Positions 17,581 to 26,759 are shown, counted from the first letter of the stretch. The stretch is 64,000 nucleotides of DNA from Calothrix anomala FACHB-343 (GCF_014696435.1 NZ_JACJQG010000023.1:1-64000); one strand, 5' to 3'. A program made the numbers and translations. Notes: generated by a model from the sequence alone, not told the origin.

Positions 17581-18525
17581 ATGGATTTTAGTACTGCTTT
17601 ACCTACGTTTGTAATTACACTCCGAGAAGGAGTAGAAGCAGCCCTTGTGGTTGGGATTGTGCTGGCTTTACTCAAAAAAGGCAAACAATCTCGACTCAAT
17701 TCTTGGGTATATGCTGGTGTTGGTGTTGGGATTGCTATTAGTGCGCTCATTGGCGTACTTTTCGGCTGGATAATTCAAGCTTTAGGCAAAATTAATCCTC
17801 AATACACCTCTGTCGTTGAGCCAATGCTCGAAGGTGTTTTCAGTGTATTAGCGATTATCATGCTCAGCTGGATGTTAATCTGGATGACTCAACAAGCCAA
17901 ATCGATGAAAGCTGCTGTTGAGGGAGCAGTTACAGAAGCGCTGACACAAAAATCAAATGCAGGTTGGGGTGTTTTTAGCTTAATTTTAATTGCAGTAGTT
18001 CGCGAAGGTTTTGAAACGGTTTTATTTATTGCGGCTAATTTTCAACAAGGATTTATGCCCGCTTTAGGTGCTATTGGTGGTTTAGTAACTGCGATCGCCA
18101 TTGGCGTTATGTTATTTAAATGGGGTATCAAAATTAATATTCGCCAATTCTTTCAAGTAATGGGTATTTTATTAGTTTTGATCGTAGCTGGTTTAGTAGT
18201 TTCGGCGTTAAAACATTTTGACGAAGCTGTCGCCAACTTAGCTTTAAGTAGTCGCGCTACTGAAAGTCTGTGTTTTTATTACGAGCGCTTTACTAAAATT
18301 CATTCTTGTATTTTAGGCCCAATGGTTTGGAATACAGATAAAATCCTACCCGATGAACAATTCCCTGGTGTGATTTTCAAAACTTTGTTTGGCTACAGAG
18401 AACATCTTTATCTGGTACAAGCAGTCAGTTACTTAACATTTTTACTAACAGTTGGCGGTGCTTATTTCCGCAGTATCACTGGTAATTCTTCTACTCAAAC
18501 AAAAAATATCAAACCCATTGCCTAA
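17581..18525 (+). CDS. FTR1/EfeU-type iron permease
   Basis: 314 residues with seven predicted membrane helices. The two REXXE motifs that define the family are intact: REGVE near residue 15 (LREGVEAALVVGIV) and REGFE at residues 141-145. In yeast Ftr1 and E. coli EfeU these glutamates carry Fe(III) through the membrane after Fe(II) is oxidised outside. A TTG start at 17554 is possible in frame but lies in the tandem repeat; the ATG at 17581 (MDFSTALPTFVITLREG) fits the family. A copper oxidase encoded upstream could provide the oxidation step. The region around residues 220-250, with Cys residues (SLCFYYERFTKIHSCIL), is long for a loop. Confidence 0.9.
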   Translation: MDFSTALPTFVITLREGVEAALVVGIVLALLKKGKQSRLNSWVYAGVGVGIAISALIGVLFGWIIQALGKINPQYTSVVEPMLEGVFSVLAIIMLSWMLIWMTQQAKSMKAAVEGAVTEALTQKSNAGWGVFSLILIAVVREGFETVLFIAANFQQGFMPALGAIGGLVTAIAIGVMLFKWGIKINIRQFFQVMGILLVLIVAGLVVSALKHFDEAVANLALSSRATESLCFYYERFTKIHSCILGPMVWNTDKILPDEQFPGVIFKTLFGYREHLYLVQAVSYLTFLLTVGGAYFRSITGNSSTQTKNIKPIA

Positions 18526-18556
18526 ATTTTAAAATAAGCATAAGTAGCATAAGTAG

Positions 18557-18584
18557 GGTGTGTTATGCCGCAGGCTAACGCACC
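18557..18584. repeat. Hairpin repeat between convergent genes
   Basis: Stem GGTGTGTTA with TAACGCACC around a ten-base loop (TGCCGCAGGC), between the convergent FTR1 and binding-protein genes. It could serve as a bidirectional terminator, although only AT-rich sequence and no T-run follows directly. Confidence 0.6.
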
Positions 18585-18644
18585 ATTAATATTTTAGATT
18601 TTAGATTTTGGATTTTAGATTGAAGGCTGAAAAAAGCCCTCAAT

Positions 18645-19547
18645 TCATGATTTTGTAGATAAAACCTGCGTTAATTGCTGACAAGCTTTTTCTATTGCAT
18701 TAATACTACCTGGATTCACTAGCCCATAATAATCAAAAGTATAAACTCGGTTATTTTGAGTAGCTTGAAGTTTTTGCCAAAACGCTTCCTTTTTTAAAGA
18801 ATCTAAAAGTTGAGGATCTGCATTATTAACTACTATTAAAATATCTGGATTTGCTTCTAAAACCTTCTCGGCTGATAGGGTTACATAACCACCTATGGGA
18901 CTTGTTCCTTGGAGTTCAGCTACCAAGTTTTTCGCTTGAAACTTTGCTAATAAATCCCCAGCCCAACTATTTTTATTCGGTGCTAATATTGGTTGTCGGC
19001 TTACCAACACTAAAGTCGAAGGACTTTGATTTGATTTAGTTGCTAAAAAATCTTTGTAGCGGTTTAATAAAGGTTGAGGATCGGCATTAATTAACTCGGC
19101 TAATTGTTGAGTTAACTTTTCTAGAGCTTCCCAATTTTTAACTTGGGTAAGAAGAGTAGGAATTTTTAAATCCTTGAGTTTTTGAATAGGTTGATTAGAA
19201 AAACCTTCTGCACCAATCACTAAATCTGGCTTTAAAGCAATAATTTTCTCTAAATTAGGTGGAGTTTGTCCTTCACTCACACGCGGAATATTAGCGAATC
19301 TTGCATCATTTTTAAATAATCTACTTCCAGTAATCCCTACTAGCTTTGTTGCATCGAGTTGGTAAATAATATCAGCTGCTAGGGAAGAGAGAGCCACGAC
19401 TCTTTTCGCAGGTGCTTTTGCTACTTCCTGAGAATTGGGGTTTATCGGTGAATTTGTTAATGGCTGCTGAATAGTTGCGTTGTCACAAGCAGCAATTAAT
19501 ATAGTTAATAAAACTCCGAAAACAGGTAATAGCCAACGACGCAGCAT
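18645..19547 (-). CDS. Metal-chelate ABC transporter binding lipoprotein (FecB/BtuF-like)
   Basis: 300 residues from the ATG at 19547, which has an AAGGAT Shine-Dalgarno; an upstream in-frame ATG at 19628 lacks one and would spoil the signal peptide. Signal MLRRWLLPVFGVLLTILIAAC with lipobox Cys21. The fold of class-III periplasmic binding proteins is visible in KRVVALSSLAADIIYQLDATKLVGIT, KPDLVIGAEGF and LEANPDILIVV. Substrates of this class are iron chelates, haem or cobalamin. No permease or ATPase lies next to it, so it works with components encoded elsewhere. Its convergent position to FTR1 fits an iron role. Confidence 0.8.
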   Translation of the reverse strand: MLRRWLLPVFGVLLTILIAACDNATIQQPLTNSPINPNSQEVAKAPAKRVVALSSLAADIIYQLDATKLVGITGSRLFKNDARFANIPRVSEGQTPPNLEKIIALKPDLVIGAEGFSNQPIQKLKDLKIPTLLTQVKNWEALEKLTQQLAELINADPQPLLNRYKDFLATKSNQSPSTLVLVSRQPILAPNKNSWAGDLLAKFQAKNLVAELQGTSPIGGYVTLSAEKVLEANPDILIVVNNADPQLLDSLKKEAFWQKLQATQNNRVYTFDYYGLVNPGSINAIEKACQQLTQVLSTKS

Positions 19548-20154
19548 ATCAAAATCCTTGATGAATTGTATAGATAAAAATCTCTGCACAAAATGATCTG
19601 ATTTCTGGCAAATTTTCATATTATACAATTCTTTACAAGAAAAAAGCGAGTATAATCACTAGCCAAAATCTATGAATCAGATGATGACTGCGTTACTCGC
19701 TCGGAACTATACAAGGCTTATTGAGAAATCCTATATTTAATATATAGTAATAATTCCTAAAATATTACAGCCAAAAAATATTTTTTTGAAAACTTATAAG
19801 ATTTTTTGCGATATTTTCTCCTTTATCAATAATTCACTGAAATTTTAATTTTCCATTGACATTGTCTTAAAAAATGTTATTTCTTAGACAGAAATATAAG
19901 TCTTCGTAGAAAAGCGTATTGGGGATTTATTAAGACAGATACGTAGGTTGGGTTGAACGAAGTGAAACCCAACATATACAAGGCTTTGGGATGTTGGGTT
20001 TCGTTCCTCAACCCAACCTACATTTGTAGCGATCATTCTTCAAATTGGTATAAGTGTTTGTCCAAAAGCATATCGGGGATTTATTAAGTAACCTTAAAGT
20101 TACGAAAGTAAGTGCATTGATTTCTTTAACCTTTGTATAAGGTTGGGATAAAGT
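19548..20154. other. Intergenic region, 607 bases
   Basis: AT-rich and without a gene. It holds the second copy of the GTAGGTTGGG inverted-repeat element (19943-20021). Nothing else is recognised. Confidence 0.5.
19943..20021. repeat. MITE-like inverted-repeat element, copy 2
   Basis: The arms (left GTAGGTTGGGTTGAACGAAG..., right ...CCTCAACCCAACCTAC) are, in reverse complement, almost identical to the element at 7095-7172; only the central spacer differs. The two copies are therefore inverted relative to each other. Confidence 0.85.
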
Positions 20155-20838
20155 TTATTCATTACCAGCTAAATCTTCTGGTGTATTACAGTTAAATAAC
20201 ATTTCTGGTTCAAGGACAGGTAAAACTTGCACAGAATGTTGTTTCAGCCATTGTTGAAACGATCGCCCGCCTTGATTGATAAACTCTAAAAGTTGGGGTA
20301 AACAGCGACGGCGATAAAAACCACACAAAGGTTCCCAGCCTTTAGCATGATGAGCCAAAGCTGCGATCGCATCATCTCCCACAGTATCAAGTCTAGCGAT
20401 CCATTCCTGTAATACCTCAACTTTTAAATTAGGCAAATCGCAAGCCAGCAACAGCACCCAGTCGGTTTGTACTTGCGCCAGTCCTTGAGAGAATCCCACT
20501 AGTGGCCCGTGGGAGGAGGATGAGGGGGATATGGGGGTTTCTGGGATAAATTGACAACCTGGTAAAAGTAGGTGTTGATAGCGTTCTGGCCAGGGAGTGA
20601 CTACATAAACGGTATCAGCACAAGCTTGAGCAATGCTGCAAACGCGCTGTAGCATTGGTATTCCTTGTATGGGAATCAGGGCTTTATCTTCACCCATCCG
20701 CGAACTTTGCCCACCTGCTAAAACGATGGCTGTTAATTGGTTATTTGTCAGAGACGCGATGAATCGCGTCTGTACAATTTTCATTTGTCCTCCTTGTCCC
20801 CCTTGTCCCCCTTGTCCCCCTTGTCCGCTTTCCTTCAT
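20155..20838 (-). CDS. mobA: Molybdenum cofactor guanylyltransferase MobA with repeat-derived N-terminus
   Basis: The MobA core begins at TAIVLAGGQSSRMGEDKALI (nucleotide-binding LAGGxSxRMGxDK motif) and continues with LLACDLPNL (metal-binding Asp) and PLCGFYRR. MobA joins GMP to molybdopterin to make the bis-MGD cofactor of NarB, encoded in this same window. The start is odd. The ATG at 20838 overlaps the stop of the upstream gene (ATGA), but the next 17 residues are Gly-Gly-Gln repeats made by a GGACAAGGG tandem array. A second ATG at 20784 is followed by residues encoded by a GACGCGAT palindrome. The expected family start, at about LTNNQLTA, is a CTG. Repeat insertion seems to have replaced the original start. 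Confidence 0.85.
   Translation of the reverse strand: MKESGQGGQGGQGGQGGQMKIVQTRFIASLTNNQLTAIVLAGGQSSRMGEDKALIPIQGIPMLQRVCSIAQACADTVYVVTPWPERYQHLLLPGCQFIPETPISPSSSSHGPLVGFSQGLAQVQTDWVLLLACDLPNLKVEVLQEWIARLDTVGDDAIAALAHHAKGWEPLCGFYRRRCLPQLLEFINQGGRSFQQWLKQHSVQVLPVLEPEMLFNCNTPEDLAGNE
20752..20780. repeat. GACGCGAT palindrome inside mobA, copy 2
   Basis: AGACGCGATGAATCGCGTCT followed by GTACAATTTTC. It lies in the coding frame of mobA, where it encodes residues IVQTRFIAS. Confidence 0.9.
20786..20826. repeat. Tandem repeat CCTTGTCCC encoding Gly-Gly-Gln tract
   Basis: Four to five copies of a nine-base unit in frame with mobA (minus strand), encoding repeated GlyGlyGln. The same unit lies at 4711-4750 and 39168-39220 outside genes. 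Confidence 0.9.
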
Positions 20839-22910
20839 CCCCTACTCTGGCTTTGCTGTACTTGTTGCCATAATTGTTCAATGCTTTGTGCTGGTGCAAG
20901 ACATTTTAAACCCTGGCAAACTAAGCCTATAGTGTTTTCTGGTAAATTTGATACAGAGGCAAATACTACAGTCGGCAAGTATTTGGGCATTAGTGACTTA
21001 ATTTGTTCAGTATTACTACGAATAATGGTTGAGTTTCGATACCAATCTAAAGCCGTAAATAAACTGGGACAAGCTTGTGGCGAACGAGCCATGACAGTCT
21101 TAAAGGCTTTTAAACCTTGCTCGGCTAAATTGAGATAATGCAGATTGTCGGTGAGTAGGGTAAGACGGACAAGATTAGCGATCGCAATTCCGTTGGCTGA
21201 GGGTGTAGCATTATCTACATAGCTGCGTTCGCGGACGATTAAATCTTGGCTAGCGTCAATTGCGGCATTATAGTAGCCACCTAATTCTACACTCCAAAGA
21301 AATTCGTTAAATTCATCTTGCAGCGCGATCGCTTTTTCTTGCCACAATGAAGCGGAAGCTATATCTCCCATCCCCAGGGAAGCTTGGTGTAAATCTAGCA
21401 GCGCCTTAATAAAAAAGGCGTAATCTTCAGACTGGGCTAAAATATGGGGTTGCTGGTCATAATTGAGTCGATGAAAACGCCCATCGACAAATTGATGCGC
21501 CAAAATAAAGTTTGCCGCTTTGGCTGCAAGTTCTAAATATGATAATTCTTGAAAGACAACCGCCGCCCTAGCTAAACCAGAAATCATCAAGCTATTCCAA
21601 GCCACAATCATCTTTGTATCTGTGACTGAAGGAATCCGTCCCGGCCAGTTATAAGTTTTCGCTTCTTGATTATCACGTGCTGGCGGGAAAGTATCGAGCG
21701 ACTCAGGTGTATTTCCGTAGCGTTCAGCAAATAGCTTATCTAGAGCAACTTCTACAGTTTCACTCAGTTGTCCAGCTTGTAGCCGTTGCAACACATTCTG
21801 ACTTTCAAAATTACCGCTAAGAGTGATAGTAAATTGCTTTTGTAATTCAGCGAGTTCTTCATGGGCGAGTATTTGTGAGAGTTCGCTGTAACTCCAAACG
21901 TAAAAAGCACCTTCTTCTGGTTCTGCGGCTGAGGGGTCAATGAAACTATCAGCATCTTGAGCTGCATAGAAATAACCTTCAGGTGCAGTCATTTCTCTTT
22001 TGAGCCATTGTACAGTTTTAGCGATCGCTCTTTCAAAAGCTGGTTCCTGTACTCCCACACTCCATAAATTTGCCAAATACTCGACAATTTGCCCGTTATC
22101 GTAGAGCATCTTTTCAAAATGGGGTACTGTCCAAGTCGGGTCAACAGTATAACGGTGAAAACCACCACCCACATGATCGTAAATTCCACCCAACGCTAAA
22201 TCTAGTCCTCGCTGAGTAACAACTTGTGTACCATCATAGCGAGAAGAAAAATTAAACCGATTTAAACGCGATACCAATTCCCCATAGGGAATCATTGGGA
22301 AACTATTACCAGATTGATTAGGCGTCAGTATCGCTGTGCAAGTTTCCCAAGCTTTGCGGAGTAATTCCTGTTCTGCAACATCAGCCGCCGTACCATCTTT
22401 TAATACAGCCGATGTCAGTAATGCTTCCACCATTGCAGCTTTGCGTTGCTGCAAATCATCTTTTTCTGTATCGTAATAACGCCGTAGCGCTTGCAGCACT
22501 TGTAAAAACCCTGGACGACCATAACGCGGCTCCAATGGGAAATAAGTACCAGCGTAAAATGGTACTAAATCGTCTGGAGAAAGAAACACATTTAACGGCC
22601 ATCCCCCTTGACCGCTCATCATTTGCAAAGCTTGCATGTAAATGCTATCAATATCCGGTCTTTCTTCCCTATCTACTTTGATGGGTAAGAAATTAGCATT
22701 CATGTACTCAGCAATAGTCAAGTCAGAAAAAGCCTCACCTTCCATGACAGTACACCAGTGACAACTAGAGTACCCAATAGAAAGAAATATCGGCAGATTT
22801 TTTTCCCTTGCAGTCGCTAGTGCTTCATCACACCAAGGCCACCAATCAATTGGATTTTCAGCGTGTTTGCGCAGATAGAGACTTTTTGCTTCAACAAGAC
22901 GGTTAGTCAT
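20835..22910 (-). CDS. DUF255 thioredoxin-fold / six-hairpin glycosidase-like protein (YyaL type)
   Basis: 691 residues. It begins with the family signature NRLVEAKSLYLRKHAENPIDWWPW and a thioredoxin-like domain with SSCHWCTVME (CxxC, residues about 49-54) and VDREERPDI. The long C-terminal part has the alpha/alpha toroid of six-hairpin glycosidases (GGIYDHVGGGFHRY, PHFEKMLYDN). Relatives are bacterial YyaL and mammalian SPATA20; the biochemical role is not known. The length is normal. Its stop codon overlaps the ATG of the mobA reading frame by four bases (ATGA), so the two are co-transcribed. Confidence 0.9.
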   Translation of the reverse strand: MTNRLVEAKSLYLRKHAENPIDWWPWCDEALATAREKNLPIFLSIGYSSCHWCTVMEGEAFSDLTIAEYMNANFLPIKVDREERPDIDSIYMQALQMMSGQGGWPLNVFLSPDDLVPFYAGTYFPLEPRYGRPGFLQVLQALRRYYDTEKDDLQQRKAAMVEALLTSAVLKDGTAADVAEQELLRKAWETCTAILTPNQSGNSFPMIPYGELVSRLNRFNFSSRYDGTQVVTQRGLDLALGGIYDHVGGGFHRYTVDPTWTVPHFEKMLYDNGQIVEYLANLWSVGVQEPAFERAIAKTVQWLKREMTAPEGYFYAAQDADSFIDPSAAEPEEGAFYVWSYSELSQILAHEELAELQKQFTITLSGNFESQNVLQRLQAGQLSETVEVALDKLFAERYGNTPESLDTFPPARDNQEAKTYNWPGRIPSVTDTKMIVAWNSLMISGLARAAVVFQELSYLELAAKAANFILAHQFVDGRFHRLNYDQQPHILAQSEDYAFFIKALLDLHQASLGMGDIASASLWQEKAIALQDEFNEFLWSVELGGYYNAAIDASQDLIVRERSYVDNATPSANGIAIANLVRLTLLTDNLHYLNLAEQGLKAFKTVMARSPQACPSLFTALDWYRNSTIIRSNTEQIKSLMPKYLPTVVFASVSNLPENTIGLVCQGLKCLAPAQSIEQLWQQVQQSQSRG

Positions 22911-23287
22911 GATCTGATGGGAGTTAGTTACCTTCTTTGCCCAGTCTATCGCTCCACAGCCTGAGTGCAGCAGTCAATATTTACCAGCAAAACCTGACGA
23001 ACTGAATTGTTCCTGTAATCATCGTAAAATTAAGCAAAGCAGAACGTTGATTCATAACCGTCATGTAAAATCCCTTTACAACGAAATAAGCAATCGCCAA
23101 ACTTTGGTAAAAAACTCAAGTTCTTAAGGATAGACGAGATTTAGTTTCTCTTATCAATTTGCATTTGCCCCACTTTTTAGACTCCTAATGATATAGAACT
23201 TACGCAAAAATTACCAAAAAGCTTAATTTATCGAACCGCCAAGCTGATATAACTAAACATATAAAATTTGGAGGAAATTTTTAACTA
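22911..23287. other. Divergent intergenic region, 377 bases
   Basis: AT-rich and without a gene. It must hold promoters for the DUF255 gene (left) and the nuclease-like gene (right). A GGAGG Shine-Dalgarno for the latter is present at 23270-23274. Confidence 0.5.
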
Positions 23288-24652
23288 ATGCTTTCTGAAA
23301 AACAAATTCAAGAACATATATGGAAACAGCGAGATACATGGACAGAATTGATTGATATAGCAGAAATTTCTGAGCCATATTTATTTGCTGATGATCTATC
23401 TGATATTACTCCAAATTCTGTGATTCAGAATCATATATATAATCGTCTTTCAAGAATTGATAAAAATGTTCGTACAATAGAGTTAATTGGTTGTGAAGTA
23501 CCTTTAGATAAGGAACTAGATTCTACATTAAGAGCAGATTTTTTAGGGGCATCCATAGATGAACCAATATTCGCCATTATTGAGCTAAAGAAAAATGTTC
23601 AAACAGAAAGGCAAGCATTTAGCGAACTTTTGGCATATTCCAACCATATAACTACAGCTTTTCCTACTACGTGCAAAGAAGATATTTATTCTGTTCTCAT
23701 TGCTCCAATGGAAGCAAGAATAACTAGAGAGTCTGTAATACATACTCTTGTTTTTGATAGAAGACCTATTTATGCATTAATTCCTTACTTTACGGACGAA
23801 GATAATATTGAAACTTTACGCCTAAAACCTTGGATTCCTTCCTCAGAAGATTTATCAAAAATTACAGGAGTTGCTTTTGATCATAAAAACTTTAGCTTGG
23901 TAAAAATAGCTTGGGAATATATTCCAGAATTTTGGAATGAACCTAATAAAGATCCTTCAGATTGGGTAATTGCAAATTTTAATCGAGTTTCTGTTTTGAC
24001 AGCACAAATAATGGAAGCTCAAGGACTTCATGGTTTTGTCTATTGCTCTCAAGTATGGCCAGAACTTTATAAAGCTTTCCCTTTCCCTAACTCAATGATA
24101 ATAGCAGCTTTAAATCCCTACATTATAGGCAATACTTACTGGTACATAAAGGAAAATAATTATTTAGAAAATAACATTTCACAAATGCTAAATAGAAAAA
24201 ATTTTCAAATTACCAATATTTTACCTGGTCTGAATAAAAGTGCAAAAAATATTCATAAAGAATATAACTATCTTTCTAATTTGTATGACCTCTGGAACTC
24301 ACATCTATTTAGAATTGGTCTAAATGTAGTTAAACGAGTTAATCAAGATTACAAAGGTTCAAAAATTTCAATTAATCATGCTTGTATGACATGGGAAAGT
24401 TATCAGAAAAGTTTGATGGAAGATAGTTATTGTAAGAATTTTGATATTATAACAACAGGATTAGTCAGAGAAATATATTGCGATGTAACAAGTATAGATT
24501 ATGAAGCTACAGCAAAAACACCAGGATTTAAACATCCTATATATGATGGTATTCCAAATTATGCGATAAACATATTAAACAATCGAGAGTATTTTAGCCG
24601 ATTTCTATCTAGGATGTTTAATCCAGAGTTTTGGATACAAAAAAATGATTGA
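23288..24652 (+). CDS. Orphan PD-(D/E)XK nuclease-like protein, 454 aa
   Basis: The region around residues 80-110 shows a PD-(D/E)XK nuclease core: RADFLGA with Asp84, then IIELKKN with Glu99 and Lys101, then a helix with Gln (ERQAFSELLAY). This is the catalytic pattern of many restriction enzymes. The remaining 330 residues match nothing I know and are rich in Asn, Tyr and Ile. The gene is clearly more AT-rich than its neighbours and contains no HIP1 octamer, which suggests recent acquisition. No methyltransferase lies beside it. A defence role is a reasonable guess but unproven. Start is supported by GGAGG about 14 bases upstream. Confidence 0.6.
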   Translation: MLSEKQIQEHIWKQRDTWTELIDIAEISEPYLFADDLSDITPNSVIQNHIYNRLSRIDKNVRTIELIGCEVPLDKELDSTLRADFLGASIDEPIFAIIELKKNVQTERQAFSELLAYSNHITTAFPTTCKEDIYSVLIAPMEARITRESVIHTLVFDRRPIYALIPYFTDEDNIETLRLKPWIPSSEDLSKITGVAFDHKNFSLVKIAWEYIPEFWNEPNKDPSDWVIANFNRVSVLTAQIMEAQGLHGFVYCSQVWPELYKAFPFPNSMIIAALNPYIIGNTYWYIKENNYLENNISQMLNRKNFQITNILPGLNKSAKNIHKEYNYLSNLYDLWNSHLFRIGLNVVKRVNQDYKGSKISINHACMTWESYQKSLMEDSYCKNFDIITTGLVREIYCDVTSIDYEATAKTPGFKHPIYDGIPNYAINILNNREYFSRFLSRMFNPEFWIQKND

Positions 24653-24872
24653 TTATTGAAGAAGTAGAGCTTATAAATTTTGGTTAAATTGGCATGATAA
24701 ACACGATGCTATATCCATTTTTTTAATCAAAAAGATATCAAATAATGACTAGATATACCTTATTTAAAAGCAATTTATTTTATTGATAAAATTTGTATTT
24801 ATTATTAATCAACTTTCTAAATAAAAGATAAAATTTAGTTAATGGTACAAAAATAATAGATTGTATTTTCTT

Positions 24873-25355
24873 ATGAATAGCCAAGAATCGAATCCAATTC
24901 AAAACGAAGACCAGCTAGATTACAAAGTCTTGTTAACTAATGCAAAGCAGGCCTTAAAAGTTCAATACCAGAAGTCAGCCGCTTTAGCATCACAATTGGA
25001 AGCTATCAAAAATCAGTTAGAGCAAGTTCAAGCTGAAAATAAAATTCTTAGAGAAAGCACCTATGAAGATGTAATTAAAGACTTTGAGACGCGCACCCAA
25101 GCAGCAGAAGTAAGAGCGCTCAAAACCGAAGTACGACAAAAGTTCCTCGAAGCAAATGGTTGTCAGGATGACGATAGCTTCGATACTCTATGGGAAACTA
25201 TTAAAAATCAAATTCAAATCCAAGATGGTGATCTGAAAATCATTTCTAAAAATGGAACCCCTAAGTTCACCTTCACAGGTAAATTATTGAGTTTGAAGGA
25301 TTTTATTCAATCCCTCAAAGAAATTCCCACCTTTAGAAAATTTTTCTTGGATTAG
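24873..25355 (+). CDS. Coiled-coil hypothetical protein, 160 aa
   Basis: From the ATG at 24873 (an in-frame TTG at 24861 is less likely). Residues 15-75 form a long heptad-patterned helix (LLTNAKQALKVQYQKSAALA... LEQVQAENKILRE). The C-terminal 75 residues are a small globular part (FLEANGCQDDDSFDTLWETI ... FTGKLLSLKDFI). It resembles small phage- or plasmid-type structural or regulatory proteins, without a clear match. It follows the nuclease-like gene by 220 AT-rich bases on the same strand and may have come with it. Confidence 0.55.
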   Translation: MNSQESNPIQNEDQLDYKVLLTNAKQALKVQYQKSAALASQLEAIKNQLEQVQAENKILRESTYEDVIKDFETRTQAAEVRALKTEVRQKFLEANGCQDDDSFDTLWETIKNQIQIQDGDLKIISKNGTPKFTFTGKLLSLKDFIQSLKEIPTFRKFFLD

Positions 25356-25518
25356 CACCGCTATGCGGAAGTTAAAAGTCAAAATAATTGTATTTCGGGC
25401 TTTTCCACCATGTTTTACTAGTACTTTGCTACATTAATAATGATGGAAAAATTATGACGTAGTTAGGACTTGATTCCTTATCTTCAGCACAATCTGTACT
25501 GACTACGTAGCCATAAAA

Positions 25519-26322
25519 TTAATGTGGTGAACTACTACTAGGAATACGTTCAATTTGTGCGTAGCCAATGAAAATTAATTGTTTACCTTGAGTTTCTAAG
25601 CGATTGATTCGCATAGTAATGCCATCAAGATCAAAGCGATCTAAATCAACCATCCGATCCAAAATTTCAGCTAATACAGCGCACAAAGTTTGAGATATTT
25701 TCCATTGAGATTCTGGCACAGTATCTGCTTCAAATTTCGGGTTACAGAACACAAGGCGGCGTCGCCGTTCAATGCTGATGGTTGCACTTAAGCTAATCGG
25801 CACAATTTCACCATTACTGAGATCGGCTTGTGCGAAAATCCTTACCCCATTATTAGGTAACAATTTGAACTGAATAGCTTCAAAGGAAACGAACTCACCA
25901 CCAAGTATGTCACTTAAAGCAGGCAGAGAAAGATTTTGTAGCCGCGTTTTTACCAGTTCTGCCTGAAAAGCTTGGTTAATCCCAGCTTCTGATAAAGTAA
26001 CTTGGGCAATAGCTTGGGTTGGTTGTTTGAGAGTCAATTTTCCTCTCAAAACATTACTAAAATCAATTACTACAGCATCTGTCTCAAAAGATAACTCTTC
26101 CGCTTGGAAATCTCCACGAATGACTAGTGCACGCCCATTCATTTTGAAACTATCGATGCTACCTTGCAAAAGTTTACTCGAAGGATGACATTTGACAAAA
26201 ACTTCTACAGACTCGCTGTGAGTAAATAAGTAGCGAATTGTTTTGCTAGCAACGGTGTTAAGTAAACGCTCTCCCCAATCACCGTCAGTAGGATTGGCTA
26301 AACTTGTTAGACTGTTGAACAT
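25519..26322 (-). CDS. DUF2993 (LmeA-like) protein
   Basis: 267 residues. The DUF2993 pattern is visible: KLLQGSIDSFKMNGRALVIRGDFQAEELSF near residue 50 and VTLSEAGINQAFQAELVKTRL near residue 107, then a second half with IFAQADLSNGEIVPISLSATISI. Family members have an all-beta lipid-binding fold; mycobacterial LmeA acts in lipomannan maturation. Cyanobacterial relatives are numerous and uncharacterised. No signal peptide is evident here. Stands alone. Confidence 0.8.
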   Translation of the reverse strand: MFNSLTSLANPTDGDWGERLLNTVASKTIRYLFTHSESVEVFVKCHPSSKLLQGSIDSFKMNGRALVIRGDFQAEELSFETDAVVIDFSNVLRGKLTLKQPTQAIAQVTLSEAGINQAFQAELVKTRLQNLSLPALSDILGGEFVSFEAIQFKLLPNNGVRIFAQADLSNGEIVPISLSATISIERRRRLVFCNPKFEADTVPESQWKISQTLCAVLAEILDRMVDLDRFDLDGITMRINRLETQGKQLIFIGYAQIERIPSSSSPH

Positions 26323-26561
26323 AGAGATTGCCTCCGTAAAACTTCTTTGGCTTAATTATCAATGCCTCTGAGCTAGTTGAAGACATACTCTAGGAGTCAC
26401 GCTAGCAAGCTCCTACCTCATTTTATCTTCTTGTACAGAATACACTTAGGTGGGCAACTCCCCAGCTTATCAGGGTTTTAGTGGGAATTGCCTACAATTA
26501 AACTTCAAGTCTAGGCAATTTTTCAAAAGTCAAACCAGATTCCTATATTTGCTTTCTAGCT

Positions 26562-26759
26562 TTAGCCAGAGAATGCACCTGAATCTATTTCCCACTCCTG
26601 CTTCAACAATTCTTTGTAAGTTGTTTCCTGAATCAACATCTGCTCATACAGTTTGAGCAAAAATTCCTGGGCTTGTTCAAGAGACATATATTGCACTTGG
26701 TTAGCAAAGCTTCTCAGGCTAAATTCTTGTTCTAAAGATAATTTAATGGGCTGATTCAT
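26562..26759 (-). CDS. nblA: Phycobilisome degradation protein NblA
   Basis: 65 residues, the usual NblA size. The sequence shows the family pattern: IKLSLEQEFSLRSFANQVQYMS, then AQEFLLKLYEQMLIQETTYKELLKQEW. NblA forms a helical dimer that binds phycobiliprotein rods and brings them to the Clp protease for breakdown when nitrogen or sulfur is short; a clpP gene lies 1.3 kb away. Nitrogen control by NtcA is known for nblA of other cyanobacteria, but I found no perfect GTA-N8-TAC box in the 430 bases upstream. Confidence 0.95.
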   Translation of the reverse strand: MNQPIKLSLEQEFSLRSFANQVQYMSLEQAQEFLLKLYEQMLIQETTYKELLKQEWEIDSGAFSG

